A DNA stretch of 60,159 nucleotides from the NCBI GenBank assembly GCA_028292405.1, contig JAQGMJ010000014.1, positions 1 to 60,159 of the forward strand, written 5' to 3'. Both the position numbers and the translations under genes were made by a program. The notes under the pieces are model-generated. The model was not told the origin of the DNA. It saw only the letters and a program-made list of their open reading frames with translations, and searched no databases. This DNA comes from Betaproteobacteria bacterium. GTDB taxonomy: Bacteria; Pseudomonadota; Gammaproteobacteria; Burkholderiales; JAEUOS01. Every line of letters starts with the position of its first letter. The first letter of the stretch is position 1. This document shows, one piece after another, positions 50,117 to 59,283 of the stretch.

Positions 50117-50941
50117 TCAGGCTGGCCCACCCGCCCTGTCGCGCATGCGGCCCGGCCTGAATTGTCGCTCATCCCGGTAGTAGCCCGGATTTTCGTTTTC
50201 CGCAGCCCAGCCGGGGATACCCTTGAGCGGCAGCGGCTGCAGGGCGCGCGGGCCGCCGAGGTGATGCGGCGCGGCAAAGTATTGCAGCAGCGCCGCATCC
50301 AGATGAGCCAGGCGTTGCGCCGGATCCCAGGAAAAATAATCCGCCGCCACCGGTATCACCACGCCCTTGCCGGTGACGCCGTCGTATAGCGCGTGGCTAT
50401 GCTCGTAGAGGGCGTGGCCGAAAATCATGAAGTCCATCTCCCGGCGTACCCGTTCGCGCTGCACCCAGAACAGCTCGTGCCACTGGAAGTTCGCCAGCAG
50501 GCCGGCGAGCTGCGCATCGGCGCAGGCGATCACGACGCCGCTTTCGTCGAACAGCGTGAGCAGGTCGCGCAAGGGACTGCGGCCGTTGGGCGCGCCGGCC
50601 GCGCCCGCTTCGACGTGCAGCGCGTTGATGCGCGCCTTGCTACGCGGGAACAGCGCCCAGGCGCAGGCGTGGAAGGCGTCGTGCCAGTTCTCGCCGCGCG
50701 TTTCGACTTCGCCTTGTTCAAAAATGCGCCGTTCGAATTCGAGCGCGGACAGCCTGGTGCCGCTATCGGCGACAAAACGCAGGGGCAGGCCGCGCGCGTT
50801 TCGCAGGTCCATCCTCGTTGCCAGGCGGCTCCAGTCGGCGGGCGTGGGCCAGCGTTCGGCCGGCAGGGCTTTGAGCAAATCCGTCAGGGGTGAAAATGAC
50901 GGCGCGGGCGGCTGGGCGCGCCACGCTGCCCAGGAAATCAT
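50117..50941 (-). CDS. DUF3025 domain protein
   Basis: 274 residues. It matches the DUF3025 family of Beta- and Gammaproteobacteria as I recall it: GLPLRFVADSGTRLSALEFERRIFEQGEVETRGENWHDAFHACAWALFPRSKARINALH, then FQWHELFWVQRERVRREMDFMIFGHALYEH. No signal peptide, no membrane segment; several conserved His and Glu could form a metal site. The function is unknown. It starts 28 bases after the PyrC stop on the same strand, a neighbourhood I have seen in relatives. Confidence 0.82.
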   Translation of the reverse strand: MISWAAWRAQPPAPSFSPLTDLLKALPAERWPTPADWSRLATRMDLRNARGLPLRFVADSGTRLSALEFERRIFEQGEVETRGENWHDAFHACAWALFPRSKARINALHVEAGAAGAPNGRSPLRDLLTLFDESGVVIACADAQLAGLLANFQWHELFWVQRERVRREMDFMIFGHALYEHSHALYDGVTGKGVVIPVAADYFSWDPAQRLAHLDAALLQYFAAPHHLGGPRALQPLPLKGIPGWAAENENPGYYRDERQFRPGRMRDRAGGPA

Positions 50942-50969
50942 GCGCGGTCCTTCACGCCGCCGCTGCGTC

Positions 50970-52007
50970 TCAACCGGCGAACTTCCAGCGCATCGTCTCG
51001 CCCGCCTTCAGCGGCACGATGCCGGATTCGTCGATATAAGGAACGCTCTCCGGCAGTTTCCAGTCGAGGCGCGTGAGCGTGACCTCGCCGCTGTTGCGCG
51101 GCAGGCCGTAGAAGTCCGGGCCGTGGAAAGAAGCAAAACCTTCCAGCTTGTCGAGCGCGCCGGCCGCCTCGAAGGCTTCGGCGTAGAGTTCCAGGGCATG
51201 TGGTGCGGTGTAGCAGCCGGCGCAGCCGCAGGCGACTTCCTTGGTGTTGCGCGCGTGCGGCGCGGAGTCGGTACCGAGAAAGAACTTCGGGCTGCCGGAG
51301 GTCGCGGCTTTTACGAGCGCCACGCGGTGTTCTTCGCGCTTCAGCACCGGGAGGCAATAGAAGTGGGGGCGGATGCCGCCCTTGAAAATCTCGTTGCGGT
51401 TGTACAGCAAGTGCTGCGGGGTCAGGGTGGCGCCGACGTTGGCGTCCGCCTCGCTGACGTACTGCGCCGCCTCGCGGGTGGTGATGTGCTCGAACACCAC
51501 CTTGAGCTGCGGCAGGCGGGCGCGCAGCGGCATCATCACCCGCTCGATGAAGCGCGCTTCGCGGTCGAACACGTCCACCGCCGGGTCGGTGACTTCACCG
51601 TGGGTGAGCAGCGGAATGCCCAGCTCGGCCATTTTCTCCAGTGTCTTGTCGCATTTGGCAAGGTCGGTGACGCCGGCATCCGAATTGGTGGTGGCGCCCG
51701 CCGGGTAGAGCTTGAGTGCCTTGACGAAGCTGGACTCCTTGACCCGCACGATCTCCTCCGGCGGCGTGGTATCGGTGAGGTAGAGCGTCATCAGCGGCTC
51801 GAATGCGGAGCCGGCAGGGAGCGCCTCCAGAATGCGCTGGCGATACGCCGCCGCTTCGGCGACGGTGCGCACCGGCGGCCGCAGGTTGGGCATGATGATG
51901 GCGCGGGCGAACTGCTTCGCGGTGGCGGGCAGCACGGCGGCGAGCGCGGCGCCGTCGCGCACATGCAGGTGCCAGTCGTCGGGGGCGGTGATTTTGATTT
52001 CAGTCAT
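50970..52007 (-). CDS. pyrC: Dihydroorotase
   Basis: 345 residues, the length of short (type II) dihydroorotases such as E. coli PyrC. It closes carbamoyl-aspartate to dihydroorotate in pyrimidine synthesis. Metal and active-site landmarks are [10 protein letters not shown] (HxH), [20 protein letters not shown] (the carboxylated Lys), LLTHGEV, FEHITT and [14 protein letters not shown] (catalytic Asp). The ATG at 52007 has GGAGG upstream. It lies between the small Cys-rich gene and DUF3025 on the same strand, and may be part of a longer transcript from the glycerate kinase gene. Confidence 0.95.
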   Translation of the reverse strand: MTEIKITAPDDWHLHVRDGAALAAVLPATAKQFARAIIMPNLRPPVRTVAEAAAYRQRILEALPAGSAFEPLMTLYLTDTTPPEEIVRVKESSFVKALKLYPAGATTNSDAGVTDLAKCDKTLEKMAELGIPLLTHGEVTDPAVDVFDREARFIERVMMPLRARLPQLKVVFEHITTREAAQYVSEADANVGATLTPQHLLYNRNEIFKGGIRPHFYCLPVLKREEHRVALVKAATSGSPKFFLGTDSAPHARNTKEVACGCAGCYTAPHALELYAEAFEAAGALDKLEGFASFHGPDFYGLPRNSGEVTLTRLDWKLPESVPYIDESGIVPLKAGETMRWKFAG

Positions 52008-52059
52008 GTCTTTTCCTCCGGGCTGGCGTGCCCTACTGTCTTGAGTCTGGCGGGACGCC

Positions 52060-52233
52060 CTATTCTTTCACCAGGCACGAATAGCAAGCCGGGTTGCCGC
52101 GCCAGGCGAACTGGACATTTTCGCCATTGCCGAAAAATGGCGCGTCGGCGCCGCAAATCTTGCATGGCACTTTGGCCGAAAGGGCGGCGATCGGCGTGGC
52201 GGTCGGGGCCGGGCTTGTGGCATGGGTACGCAT
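52060..52233 (-). CDS. Small Cys-rich (zinc-ribbon-like) protein, 57 aa
   Basis: 57 residues beginning [20 protein letters not shown]. The C-terminal half, [18 protein letters not shown] then [15 protein letters not shown], has two Cys pairs (CKIC and CYSC), a pattern for one zinc ion. Its ATG is three bases after the stop of the glycerate kinase gene, with GGAGGG eight bases before it inside that gene, so it is translated from the same mRNA. The larger open frame on this strand in another phase is Arg/Pro-rich and lacks these features. A role in nucleic-acid or metal binding is possible. Confidence 0.7.
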   Translation of the reverse strand: MRTHATSPAPTATPIAALSAKVPCKICGADAPFFGNGENVQFAWRGNPACYSCLVKE

Positions 52234-52236
52234 CTC

Positions 52237-53538
52237 TCAGCCCTCCGCCAGCAGCAGCGCGCGATAGTCGTTGACGTTGGTGCGGGTCGGGCCGGTGGTG
52301 ACCAGGCCGCCGATGGCGTCGAAAAAGCCCCAGGCGTCGTTGGCCTCGAGCATCCGGCCGGCGTCCAGGCCGAGCGCGGCGCCGCGCGCCAGGCTGTCCG
52401 GCGCGAAAATGGCGCCGGCGTTTTGCTCCGAACCGTCGATGCCGTCGGTATCGGCGGCCAGGCCGTAAGCGCCGTCGGCGCCGGCCAGTTCAAGGGCGGC
52501 CGCCAACAGGTATTCGGAGCAGCGGCCGCCGCGGCCCTGCGGATTTCGTACCGTCACGGTGCATTCTCCGCCGGAGATCAGGGCTATGCGCGGCGGTACC
52601 GGCTGGCCGCGACGGACGATTTCGCGCACGGCTTCGACCTGCGATTTGCCGACCTCGCGCGCCTCGCCGGTGATGGTGTCGCCCAGGATCAACGGCGTGA
52701 TGCCGGCGGCTCGGAAAACCTCCGCCGCTGCTTCCAGGCTTTTGTACGCGGTGGCGATTACCCGGGTTTCGGCACGAGCGAACACCGGGCTGCCGGGCTT
52801 CGGCGTTTCGGCAATCGCGCCGCGCACGCCGGCCTCCAGGTGGGCGCGCACGCTGGGCGGCATTTCGCAGCCGTAATTCAGGAGAATGTCGAGGGCGTCG
52901 CGGTAGGTGGTCGGGTCCGGCACCGTCGGCCCGCTGCCGATGTGGGTGGGCTCATCACCCGTTACGTCGGAAATCACCAGCGAGAGGATCGGCGCTTTGC
53001 ACATCGCCGCCAGCTTGCCGCCCTGGATCAGGCTCAAATGCTTGCGCACGGTGTTCATGTCCTGGATCGGCGCGCCGCAGCGCAGGAGTTCGCGCGTGGT
53101 GGCTTTCAGGTCGGCCATGCTGATGCCCTCGACCGGCAGCGAGAGCAGGGCGGAGCCGCCGCCGGAAACCAGCGCCAGCAGCAGATCGTCGGAGCCCAGT
53201 GCCTGCACCCGGCGCATGATTTCACGCGCTGCCGTCTCGCCGGACTCGTCCGGCACCGGGTGGCCGGCCTCGACCACGGTGATACGTTTCAAGGCTTGAT
53301 CGCCGCTGTAGCCGTGGGCGTAGCGGGTGATCATCAGGCCTTCGAGCGGCGCCTGCGCCGGCCAGCGCTGCTCCACCGCGCGGGCCATCGAGGCACCGGC
53401 TTTGCCGGCGCCGACCACCAGGGTCCTGCCTTTCGGCGGCTTGGGCAAATGAGCGGGGACGATGTTCAGCGGGTCGGCGGCGGCCACGGCGGCGGCGTAA
53501 CTCTGCCGCAGCAGCGCGAGGGCGGATTCGGTGTCCAT
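52237..53538 (-). CDS. Glycerate 2-kinase / MOFRL family protein
   Basis: 433 residues. DUF4147 N-terminal domain (TLVVGAGKAGASMARAVEQRW, LVSGGGSALLSLPVEGI, ISDVTGDEPTHIGSGPTV) followed by the MOFRL domain (IALISGGECTVTVRNPQGRGGRCSEYLLA, AADTDGIDGSEQNAGA). These enzymes phosphorylate D-glycerate, linking glyoxylate or tartrate catabolism to glycolysis; older annotations call them hydroxypyruvate reductases. It is the first of five co-directional genes ending in the AEC carrier. Family assignment is secure; the preferred annotation is 2-phosphoglycerate-forming kinase. Confidence 0.92.
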   Translation of the reverse strand: MDTESALALLRQSYAAAVAAADPLNIVPAHLPKPPKGRTLVVGAGKAGASMARAVEQRWPAQAPLEGLMITRYAHGYSGDQALKRITVVEAGHPVPDESGETAAREIMRRVQALGSDDLLLALVSGGGSALLSLPVEGISMADLKATTRELLRCGAPIQDMNTVRKHLSLIQGGKLAAMCKAPILSLVISDVTGDEPTHIGSGPTVPDPTTYRDALDILLNYGCEMPPSVRAHLEAGVRGAIAETPKPGSPVFARAETRVIATAYKSLEAAAEVFRAAGITPLILGDTITGEAREVGKSQVEAVREIVRRGQPVPPRIALISGGECTVTVRNPQGRGGRCSEYLLAAALELAGADGAYGLAADTDGIDGSEQNAGAIFAPDSLARGAALGLDAGRMLEANDAWGFFDAIGGLVTTGPTRTNVNDYRALLLAEG

Positions 53539-53655
53539 GCGGCATTTTAACTGGCGCCGCGCCGGCCATGCGCGGCATAACGCGGCGTGGATTGACTTGG
53601 GGCCGGCTTTGGAGAATATTGACGGGTCTAGTCACACCGCACGCGGGGAGCAACC

Positions 53656-54210
53656 ATGTCGCAACGCCTGGGTCTTTCCTTCAGCCATGTCGGAATTTTC
53701 GTCAACGATATCGCGAAGATGGAAGCCTTCTATACCCGCCATCTCGAATTCACCGTCACCGACCGCGGCCGGCTGGACGGGCCCCACGGACCGGTGGAAC
53801 TGATGTTCCTGTCACGCAACCCGGACGAGCACCACCAGATCGTGATGGCCACCGGCCGCCCCGACAAGCTCGACTTCAACGTGGTCAACCAGATTTCGAT
53901 GCGCGCCGACAGTCTGGCGACGCTAAAGAATTTCCACGCCCGGCTGTGCGAAGCCGAAGTGCGGGAAATGACGCCGGTGACCCACGGCAATGCGATGTCG
54001 ATCTACTTTCGCGACCCCGAGGGCAACCGCCTGGAAATCTTCATCGACAGCCCATGGTATGTCACCCAGCCGATGCGCGTGCCCCTGCCGATCGAAATGC
54101 CCGAGGCCGAGTTGATGCAGTGGGTCGAAGGGCATGCGCGCAAGCTGCCGGGCTTTCGCCCGCGCGCGGAATGGCGCGCCGAGATGGCGCGCAAGATGGG
54201 CGTGGCCTAA
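53656..54210 (+). CDS. VOC family protein (extradiol dioxygenase-like)
   Basis: 184 residues, one VOC module plus a helical tail. Metal-ligand candidates are H11 (LSFSHVGIFV), the His pair in NPDEHHQIVM and a Glu in GNRLEIFID. The pattern matches one-domain glyoxalase/bleomycin-resistance/extradiol dioxygenase proteins. The ATG at 53656 has GGGAG upstream. The tail (LPIEMPEAELMQWVEGHARKLPGF) is similar to biphenyl-diol dioxygenase relatives. It is divergent from the glycerate kinase gene; an aromatic ring-cleaving role would fit the catabolic context but is not proven. Confidence 0.8.
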   Translation: MSQRLGLSFSHVGIFVNDIAKMEAFYTRHLEFTVTDRGRLDGPHGPVELMFLSRNPDEHHQIVMATGRPDKLDFNVVNQISMRADSLATLKNFHARLCEAEVREMTPVTHGNAMSIYFRDPEGNRLEIFIDSPWYVTQPMRVPLPIEMPEAELMQWVEGHARKLPGFRPRAEWRAEMARKMGVA

Positions 54211-54263
54211 GGCGGATTTTTAACCAAAGTGCGCCAGCGGATCAGGCGCGGAAAAACCACCGG

Positions 54264-54614
54264 CTACTTGGCGGCCTTCAGCGCGTCTGTCAGCAACGCG
54301 GCGATCATTTTGTAGTTGGGCCGGCCGCGATATGACACCTTGATGTGGCGCATGTCGGTAGCTTCGCACTTCGGGTCCTGCAGCAGGAGCGGGAATTTCT
54401 CGGCCAGGGCAGCGCCGCCCCAGAACTGGATCATCACGTGGGTTTTTTGCGGCACCAGGGAGACCAGATTTTTGCCGCGCGAATACACCGGGGTGTTCCA
54501 CTTCACCGTCTCGACGATGGCGGGTTCGGCCTTGAGCACCAGCTCGCGCAATTTATACATTGCGGCCTGCTGCTCGTAAGGCAATCCCTGGATAAATTTT
54601 TCGACAGTCAGCAT
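54264..54614 (-). CDS. DUF1801 domain protein
   Basis: 116 residues with the DUF1801 (YdhG-like) pattern: VEKFIQGLPYEQQAAMYKLRELVLKAEPAIVETVKWNTPVYSRGKNLVSLVPQKTHVMIQFWGG. The Trp and the KWN..VY motif are typical. The ATG at 54614 has GGGAAGGT directly before it. The domain is common in uncharacterised soluble proteins. The gene lies 54 bases downstream of the FadE stop on the same strand and may share its transcript. Confidence 0.82.
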   Translation of the reverse strand: MLTVEKFIQGLPYEQQAAMYKLRELVLKAEPAIVETVKWNTPVYSRGKNLVSLVPQKTHVMIQFWGGAALAEKFPLLLQDPKCEATDMRHIKVSYRGRPNYKMIAALLTDALKAAK

Positions 54615-54668
54615 ACCTTCCCTGCTCCCTTGAGCCAGCCGCGAATCCCGAGCTGCCCGAAGCAAGAC

Positions 54669-57143
54669 TCAAGCCGCCGCACGTTCCTCCACTTTAACCG
54701 ATACGCCGAAATCCTGTGGGAAATGATCGACCCGGACAACCTCGTCGCGCAAGCGCGCATAACGCGCCAGCGCCTCGCGCTCGTCCAGGCGGATGACGCC
54801 CTTGGCCGCAGCGTCTTCCACCAGGGCGGCGTGGTCCGGGCCGCTGATCCTGCCTTCGCGCTGCGCGGCGCGCAGTTTCTGCTCCACGCCTTCCGCCGCC
54901 AAAGCGGCCTCCAGCGCCGCTTCCAGCGCGCCCAGCGGCTCCTTTTCCGATTTGGGCAGGTAGATGCCGGCGGTCAGCCGGTCGCGGGCGCGGTTTTCGT
55001 CCGTTGAGGGAGTGATCAGGATGCGCGCGGCGCGCGCGCCCAGTTCGTCCGACGGCGCATGGAACATGCGCCCCAGCGGGTAGACCACGCGGCGCAGGCC
55101 CCAGGCCACCAGGCGGTTCGGGTAGTTGGCGATGGCGCCATCGAGCGCGGTCTGCGCGTGGTACAGGGTATCCCAGATCGCCCAGTGCAGCAGCGGCGCG
55201 TCGGTGACGTGCCGTCCCTGGCCCTCATAGCGTTTGAGGGCCGCCGAGCACAGGTACATTGCCGAGAGCACGTCGCCCAAGCGCGCGGAGAGCTTTTCGC
55301 GCCGCTTCAGGCCACCGCCCAGCACCAGCATGGATACGTCGGAGACGAAGGCGAAGCTGGCCGACATGCGCGTCAGTTGCTGGTAGTAGCGCCGGGTGCG
55401 CGGGTCGATCGCCTCGGGCGTGCGCACGAAGTGCGAGCCGGTCAGGCCCATCACCAGTGCGCGGGCGAAATTCGACAAGCCGAATTTCACATGCTCGGAC
55501 AAGGCGTGGTCGAAATCGGCCAGGCCCTGGCGGGTGTCCGGGTTGCGGGTGGCCTGCATCTCCTTCAGCACCCAGGGGTGGCAGCGGATCGCGCCTTGGC
55601 CGAAGACGATCAATGATCGGGTCAAAATATTGGCCCCCTCCACCGTGATGGCGATGGGAATCTGCTGATAGGCGCGCGCCATCAGGTTGTTCGGCCCCAG
55701 CATGATGCCCTTGCCGGCCAGCACGTCCATCGCGTCGTTCACCACCTGCCGCCCCATTTCGGTGACGTGCAGCTTGGCGATGGCAGAGGCCACCGCCGGC
55801 TTTTCGCCCAGGTCCACCGCGCCGGCGGTCATGATGCGGGTGGCGTCCATCATGTAGGTGCGCGCCGCGATGCGCGTCAGCGCCTCTTCCACGCCTTCGA
55901 ATTTGCCGATCGGCATCTTGAATTGCTGGCGCACCCGCGCATAGGCGCCGATGCTGCGCGCGGCCAGCTTGGCCATTGCGGTGGTCAGCGAGGGCAGGGA
56001 GATCGAGCGCCCTGCCGCCAGGCATTCCATCAGCATGCGCCAGCCGGTACCGGCCATTGCCGGGCCGCCGATGATCCAGTCCAGCGGCATGAACACGTCT
56101 TTACCCCAATTGGGGCCGTTCTGGAATGAGGCATTCAGCGGCCAGTGGCGCCGGCCAATGTTTACACCCGGGGTCTTGGTCGGCACCAGGGCGCAGGTGA
56201 TGCCCAGGTCTTCTTTCGCGCCCAGCAGGTGGTCCGGATCGGTGAGCCGGAAGGCCAGGCCGAGGATGGTGCAGATCGGCCCCAGGGTGATGTAGCGCTT
56301 TTCCCAGGTCACGCGCATGCCGACGACTTCGCGGCCTTCCCACATGCCCTTGCACACCACGCCAATGTCGGGAATGGCGGCGGCGTCCGACCCCGCGCTG
56401 GGGTTGGTGAGGCCGAAGGCCGGCACTTCGAGGCCCTTCGCCAGGCGCGGCAAGTAGTAGTTTTTCTGCTCCTCGGTGCCGTAGTGGATCAGCAGTTCCG
56501 CCGGTCCGAGTGAGTTGGGCACCATCACCGAGATGGCCAGGGTGGCCGAGCGCGTGCCCAGCTTGGTCACCACCTGCGAATGCATGTAGGCGGAAAACTC
56601 CAGGCCGCCGTATTTTTTCGGAATGATCATGCCGAGAAAGCCGTGGTCCTTGAGGTATTGCCATACCTGCGGCGGCAGGTCCTGGTGGATATGGCTGACA
56701 TCCCAGTCGTTGGTCATGGCGCAGACTTCCTCGACTTCATGGTCGAGGAAATGCAGTTCTTTCTGGCTCAGGCGCGGCTGCGGGATGTCGTGCATGCGGG
56801 TCCAGTTTGGCGCGCCGGAAAACAGCTCGCCCTCCCACCACACGGTGCCGGCGTCCAGCGCTTCCTGCTCGGTCTGCGACATCGCCGGCAGGATGCGTCT
56901 GTACACCCCGAGCATCGGCCGGGTAAATGCCGTGCGGCGCAGCGGCGGCAGCACCATCAGGAGCAACAGGGTGAGAAGTGCCGCCCCGGCGACGATCAGC
57001 GGGAGGTTCCAGCCGCCGGTCAGTTCCGCCGCGGCGAAAAACCAGGCGGCGCCCGCCAGCAGCCAGGCGATGCCTGGCGCGCGCGCGTACATGAGGACGG
57101 TAAGGGCGATCAGGGCGGCAAGCGCCAGGGCTGACCACATCAT
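54669..57143 (-). CDS. fadE: Acyl-CoA dehydrogenase, FadE type
   Basis: 824 residues, close to E. coli FadE (about 814) and far larger than ordinary acyl-CoA dehydrogenases. Two or three N-terminal membrane helices (MMWSALALAALIALTVLMY, IAWLLAGAAWFFAAAEL) precede the dehydrogenase core: LDHEVEEVCAMTNDWDVSH, FLGMIIPKKYGGLEFSAY, AFGLTNPSAGSDAAAIPD, WEKRYITLGPICTILGLAFRL. The C-terminal third is the FadE extension (DUF1974). It catalyses the first step of fatty acid beta-oxidation using FAD. The ATG at 57143 has AAGGAG upstream. Confidence 0.93.
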   Translation of the reverse strand: MMWSALALAALIALTVLMYARAPGIAWLLAGAAWFFAAAELTGGWNLPLIVAGAALLTLLLLMVLPPLRRTAFTRPMLGVYRRILPAMSQTEQEALDAGTVWWEGELFSGAPNWTRMHDIPQPRLSQKELHFLDHEVEEVCAMTNDWDVSHIHQDLPPQVWQYLKDHGFLGMIIPKKYGGLEFSAYMHSQVVTKLGTRSATLAISVMVPNSLGPAELLIHYGTEEQKNYYLPRLAKGLEVPAFGLTNPSAGSDAAAIPDIGVVCKGMWEGREVVGMRVTWEKRYITLGPICTILGLAFRLTDPDHLLGAKEDLGITCALVPTKTPGVNIGRRHWPLNASFQNGPNWGKDVFMPLDWIIGGPAMAGTGWRMLMECLAAGRSISLPSLTTAMAKLAARSIGAYARVRQQFKMPIGKFEGVEEALTRIAARTYMMDATRIMTAGAVDLGEKPAVASAIAKLHVTEMGRQVVNDAMDVLAGKGIMLGPNNLMARAYQQIPIAITVEGANILTRSLIVFGQGAIRCHPWVLKEMQATRNPDTRQGLADFDHALSEHVKFGLSNFARALVMGLTGSHFVRTPEAIDPRTRRYYQQLTRMSASFAFVSDVSMLVLGGGLKRREKLSARLGDVLSAMYLCSAALKRYEGQGRHVTDAPLLHWAIWDTLYHAQTALDGAIANYPNRLVAWGLRRVVYPLGRMFHAPSDELGARAARILITPSTDENRARDRLTAGIYLPKSEKEPLGALEAALEAALAAEGVEQKLRAAQREGRISGPDHAALVEDAAAKGVIRLDEREALARYARLRDEVVRVDHFPQDFGVSVKVEERAAA

Positions 57144-57281
57144 GGTGTCTCCTTTCGCCGCGGGCGGCTTGTTGTTGCGCGGCGCCTTCTCCGGGGGGCC
57201 GGTCGGCTAATCCTACGCCGCTATCTTAGGGGATTCAATCCAGGCTTGCTTTTGGGGGGATAATCCCCACTGTAAAAGCTT

Positions 57282-59141
57282 ATGCGCAATCTCTCCCGCA
57301 GCCGCGAGGCCCCGCTCAGCACCGCCAGCCAGGACGGCTGGGCCGCCATCCGCGCGCTTTTGCCGTATTTGTGGGAGTACAAGGCGCGGGTGATTCTCGC
57401 CTTCACCTTCCTGGTCGGCGCCAAGGTGGCCAACGTCACCGTGCCGCTGATCATGAAGCAGATCGTCGATGGCCTGGGCCTGGTGCTGTCGACGCCGGAA
57501 AAGGTGGCTTTCGGCGCCATCTCCGGATTTTTGCTCGCCTACGGTATTGCGCGCCTGTCCACCACGGTGTTCACCGAGTTGCGCGAATTCGTTTTCGCCA
57601 AGGTGACGCAATCGGCGGTGCGCAAGATCGCCCTGCAGGTGTTCCGCCACCTGCATTCGCTGTCGCTGCGCTTTCACCTCGATCGCGCCACCGGCGGCAT
57701 GACGCGCGACATCGAGCGCGGCACCCGCGGCGTCTCCAGCCTGGTTTCCTATACGCTCTACAGCATCCTGCCCACCCTGGTGGAAATCACCCTGGTGCTG
57801 ACCATCCTCGGCGTCAAGTACGACATCTGGTTCGTCGGCATCACGGTGGTGGCGCTGCTGCTGTACATCGTCTGGTCGGTCGGCGTCACCGAGTGGCGCA
57901 CCAACTTCAGGCGCACGATGAACGAGCTGGATTCGAAGGCGAACATCCGCGCCATCGACTCGCTGCTCAATTACGAGACGGTGAAATACTTCGGCAACGA
58001 GGAGTACGAGGCCAGGCGCTACAACGAAAGCCTGGCGCGCTGGGAGTCGGCGGCGGTGAAAAGCCAGACCTCGCTCTCCTTGCTCAACATCGGGCAGAGC
58101 ACCATCATCGCGCTGGCCGTCACCGCCATCATGTGGCGCGCGGTGCTGGGCGTGATGAACCACACCATGACCCTGGGCGACCTGGTGCTGGTCAATGCCT
58201 TCATGATCCAGCTCTACATCCCGCTCAACTTCCTGGGCGTGCTGTACCGTGAAATCAAGCAAAGCCTGGCCGACATGGAGCGCATGTTCGCCCTGCTCGG
58301 CGCGAACCGCGAGGTGGCCGACGCCGCCGGGGCGCCCGACCTGCGTCTTGAGGGGGCATCTATCCGCTTCGACCAGGTCGACTTTTCCTATGACCCGGAT
58401 CGGCGGATTCTCCGCGGCGTTGACTTCGACGTACCGGCTGGCAAAACCGTGGCGGTGGTCGGTCACAGCGGCTCGGGCAAGTCCACCCTGGCGCGCCTGC
58501 TGTACCGTTTCTACGATGTCACGCCGGGGGGCGGCGCCATCCGCATCGACGGCCAAGACATCCGCGACGTCGCGCAAAGCTCGCTGCGCAGCGCCATCGG
58601 CATCGTGCCGCAGGACACCGTGCTGTTCAACGACACCATCTACTACAACATCGCCTACGGCAACACCAACGCGCCGCGCGAAGAAGTGATCGCGGCGGCG
58701 AAAATGGCCTCGATCCACGATTTCGTCGAAACCCTGCCGCGCGGCTACGACACCATGGTGGGCGAACGCGGCCTGAAGCTCTCCGGCGGCGAAAAGCAGC
58801 GCGTAGCGATCGCCCGTGCCTTGCTGAAGAATCCGGCGATCATGATTTTCGACGAAGCCACTTCCGCGCTGGACTCGCGCACCGAAAAAGCGATCCAGGC
58901 CGAGCTGAAGAAGATCGCCGAAAACCGCACCACGCTGACCATCGCCCACCGCCTGTCGACGATAGCTGACGCACACCAGATCATCGTCATGGACCAAGGG
59001 CGCATCGTCGAGCGCGGCACCCACCATGAACTGCTTGCGCGCGGCGGCCACTACGCGCGCATGTGGTCCCTGCAGCAGCAGGAAGAACACAAGGCCGAAG
59101 AGCTGCAAGAGGTGCAGCAAGCCCTGGAAAAAGCCGCATAG
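57282..59141 (+). CDS. ABC transporter of the Atm1/HMT type (permease fused to ATPase)
   Basis: 619 residues: a six-helix transmembrane domain (about 25-335, including KVANVTVPLIMKQIVDGL and LRFHLDRATGGMTRDIERG) fused to an ATPase (Walker A GHSGSGKST, LSGGEKQRVAIARALL, IMIFDEATSALD, switch His in TIAHRLSTIADAHQ). NYETVKYFGNEEYE and DRATGG are typical of mitochondrial Atm1 and its bacterial relatives, which export glutathione-linked sulfur or metal species. The gene is divergent from fadE and followed by a terminator. A beta-class GST gene lies beyond. Confidence 0.92.
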   Translation: MRNLSRSREAPLSTASQDGWAAIRALLPYLWEYKARVILAFTFLVGAKVANVTVPLIMKQIVDGLGLVLSTPEKVAFGAISGFLLAYGIARLSTTVFTELREFVFAKVTQSAVRKIALQVFRHLHSLSLRFHLDRATGGMTRDIERGTRGVSSLVSYTLYSILPTLVEITLVLTILGVKYDIWFVGITVVALLLYIVWSVGVTEWRTNFRRTMNELDSKANIRAIDSLLNYETVKYFGNEEYEARRYNESLARWESAAVKSQTSLSLLNIGQSTIIALAVTAIMWRAVLGVMNHTMTLGDLVLVNAFMIQLYIPLNFLGVLYREIKQSLADMERMFALLGANREVADAAGAPDLRLEGASIRFDQVDFSYDPDRRILRGVDFDVPAGKTVAVVGHSGSGKSTLARLLYRFYDVTPGGGAIRIDGQDIRDVAQSSLRSAIGIVPQDTVLFNDTIYYNIAYGNTNAPREEVIAAAKMASIHDFVETLPRGYDTMVGERGLKLSGGEKQRVAIARALLKNPAIMIFDEATSALDSRTEKAIQAELKKIAENRTTLTIAHRLSTIADAHQIIVMDQGRIVERGTHHELLARGGHYARMWSLQQQEEHKAEELQEVQQALEKAA

Positions 59142-59163
59142 CAGTGCTGTTTCGCCTTAAAAA

Positions 59164-59191
59164 CAAAAAGCGGCCGAAAGGCGGCTTTTTG
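59164..59191 (+). terminator. Terminator of the Atm1-type gene
   Basis: CAAAAAGC…GCTTTTTG stem with an inner GCC/GGC stem and a GAAA tetraloop (59176-59179), with one G-G mismatch. The T-run on the descending arm and position 22 bases after the stop codon fit a rho-independent terminator. The A-run on the other arm may let it act in reverse as well. Confidence 0.75.
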
Positions 59192-59209
59192 TTCGTATAG
59201 CTCTTAAGT

Positions 59210-59243
59210 CATTAAATCATCCGGCTCTGCCGGTGATTTAATG
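59210..59243. other. Long AT-rich hairpin
   Basis: CATTAAATCA-T-CCGG (59210-59224) pairs with CCGGTGATTTAATG (59230-59243), giving 14 base pairs with one bulged T and a CTCTG loop. It is much richer in A/T than the surroundings. It follows the Atm1 terminator and lies downstream of the converging GST gene; it might be a remnant of a mobile or REP-like element or a protein-binding dyad. Confidence 0.6.
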
Positions 59244-59253
59244 CAAATCAGCC

Positions 59254-59283
59254 CGGACAAAAGTAGGGGTTTACTTTTGTCCG
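59254..59283. terminator. Perfect 12-base-pair hairpin directly after the GST stop
   Basis: CGGACAAAAGTA (59254-59265) and TACTTTTGTCCG (59272-59283) are exact complements around a GGGGTT loop. The stem abuts the TAG stop of the GST gene (59284-59286). It lacks a clean T-run, so it is either a weak terminator of the GST transcript or a protecting 3' hairpin. Confidence 0.55.
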
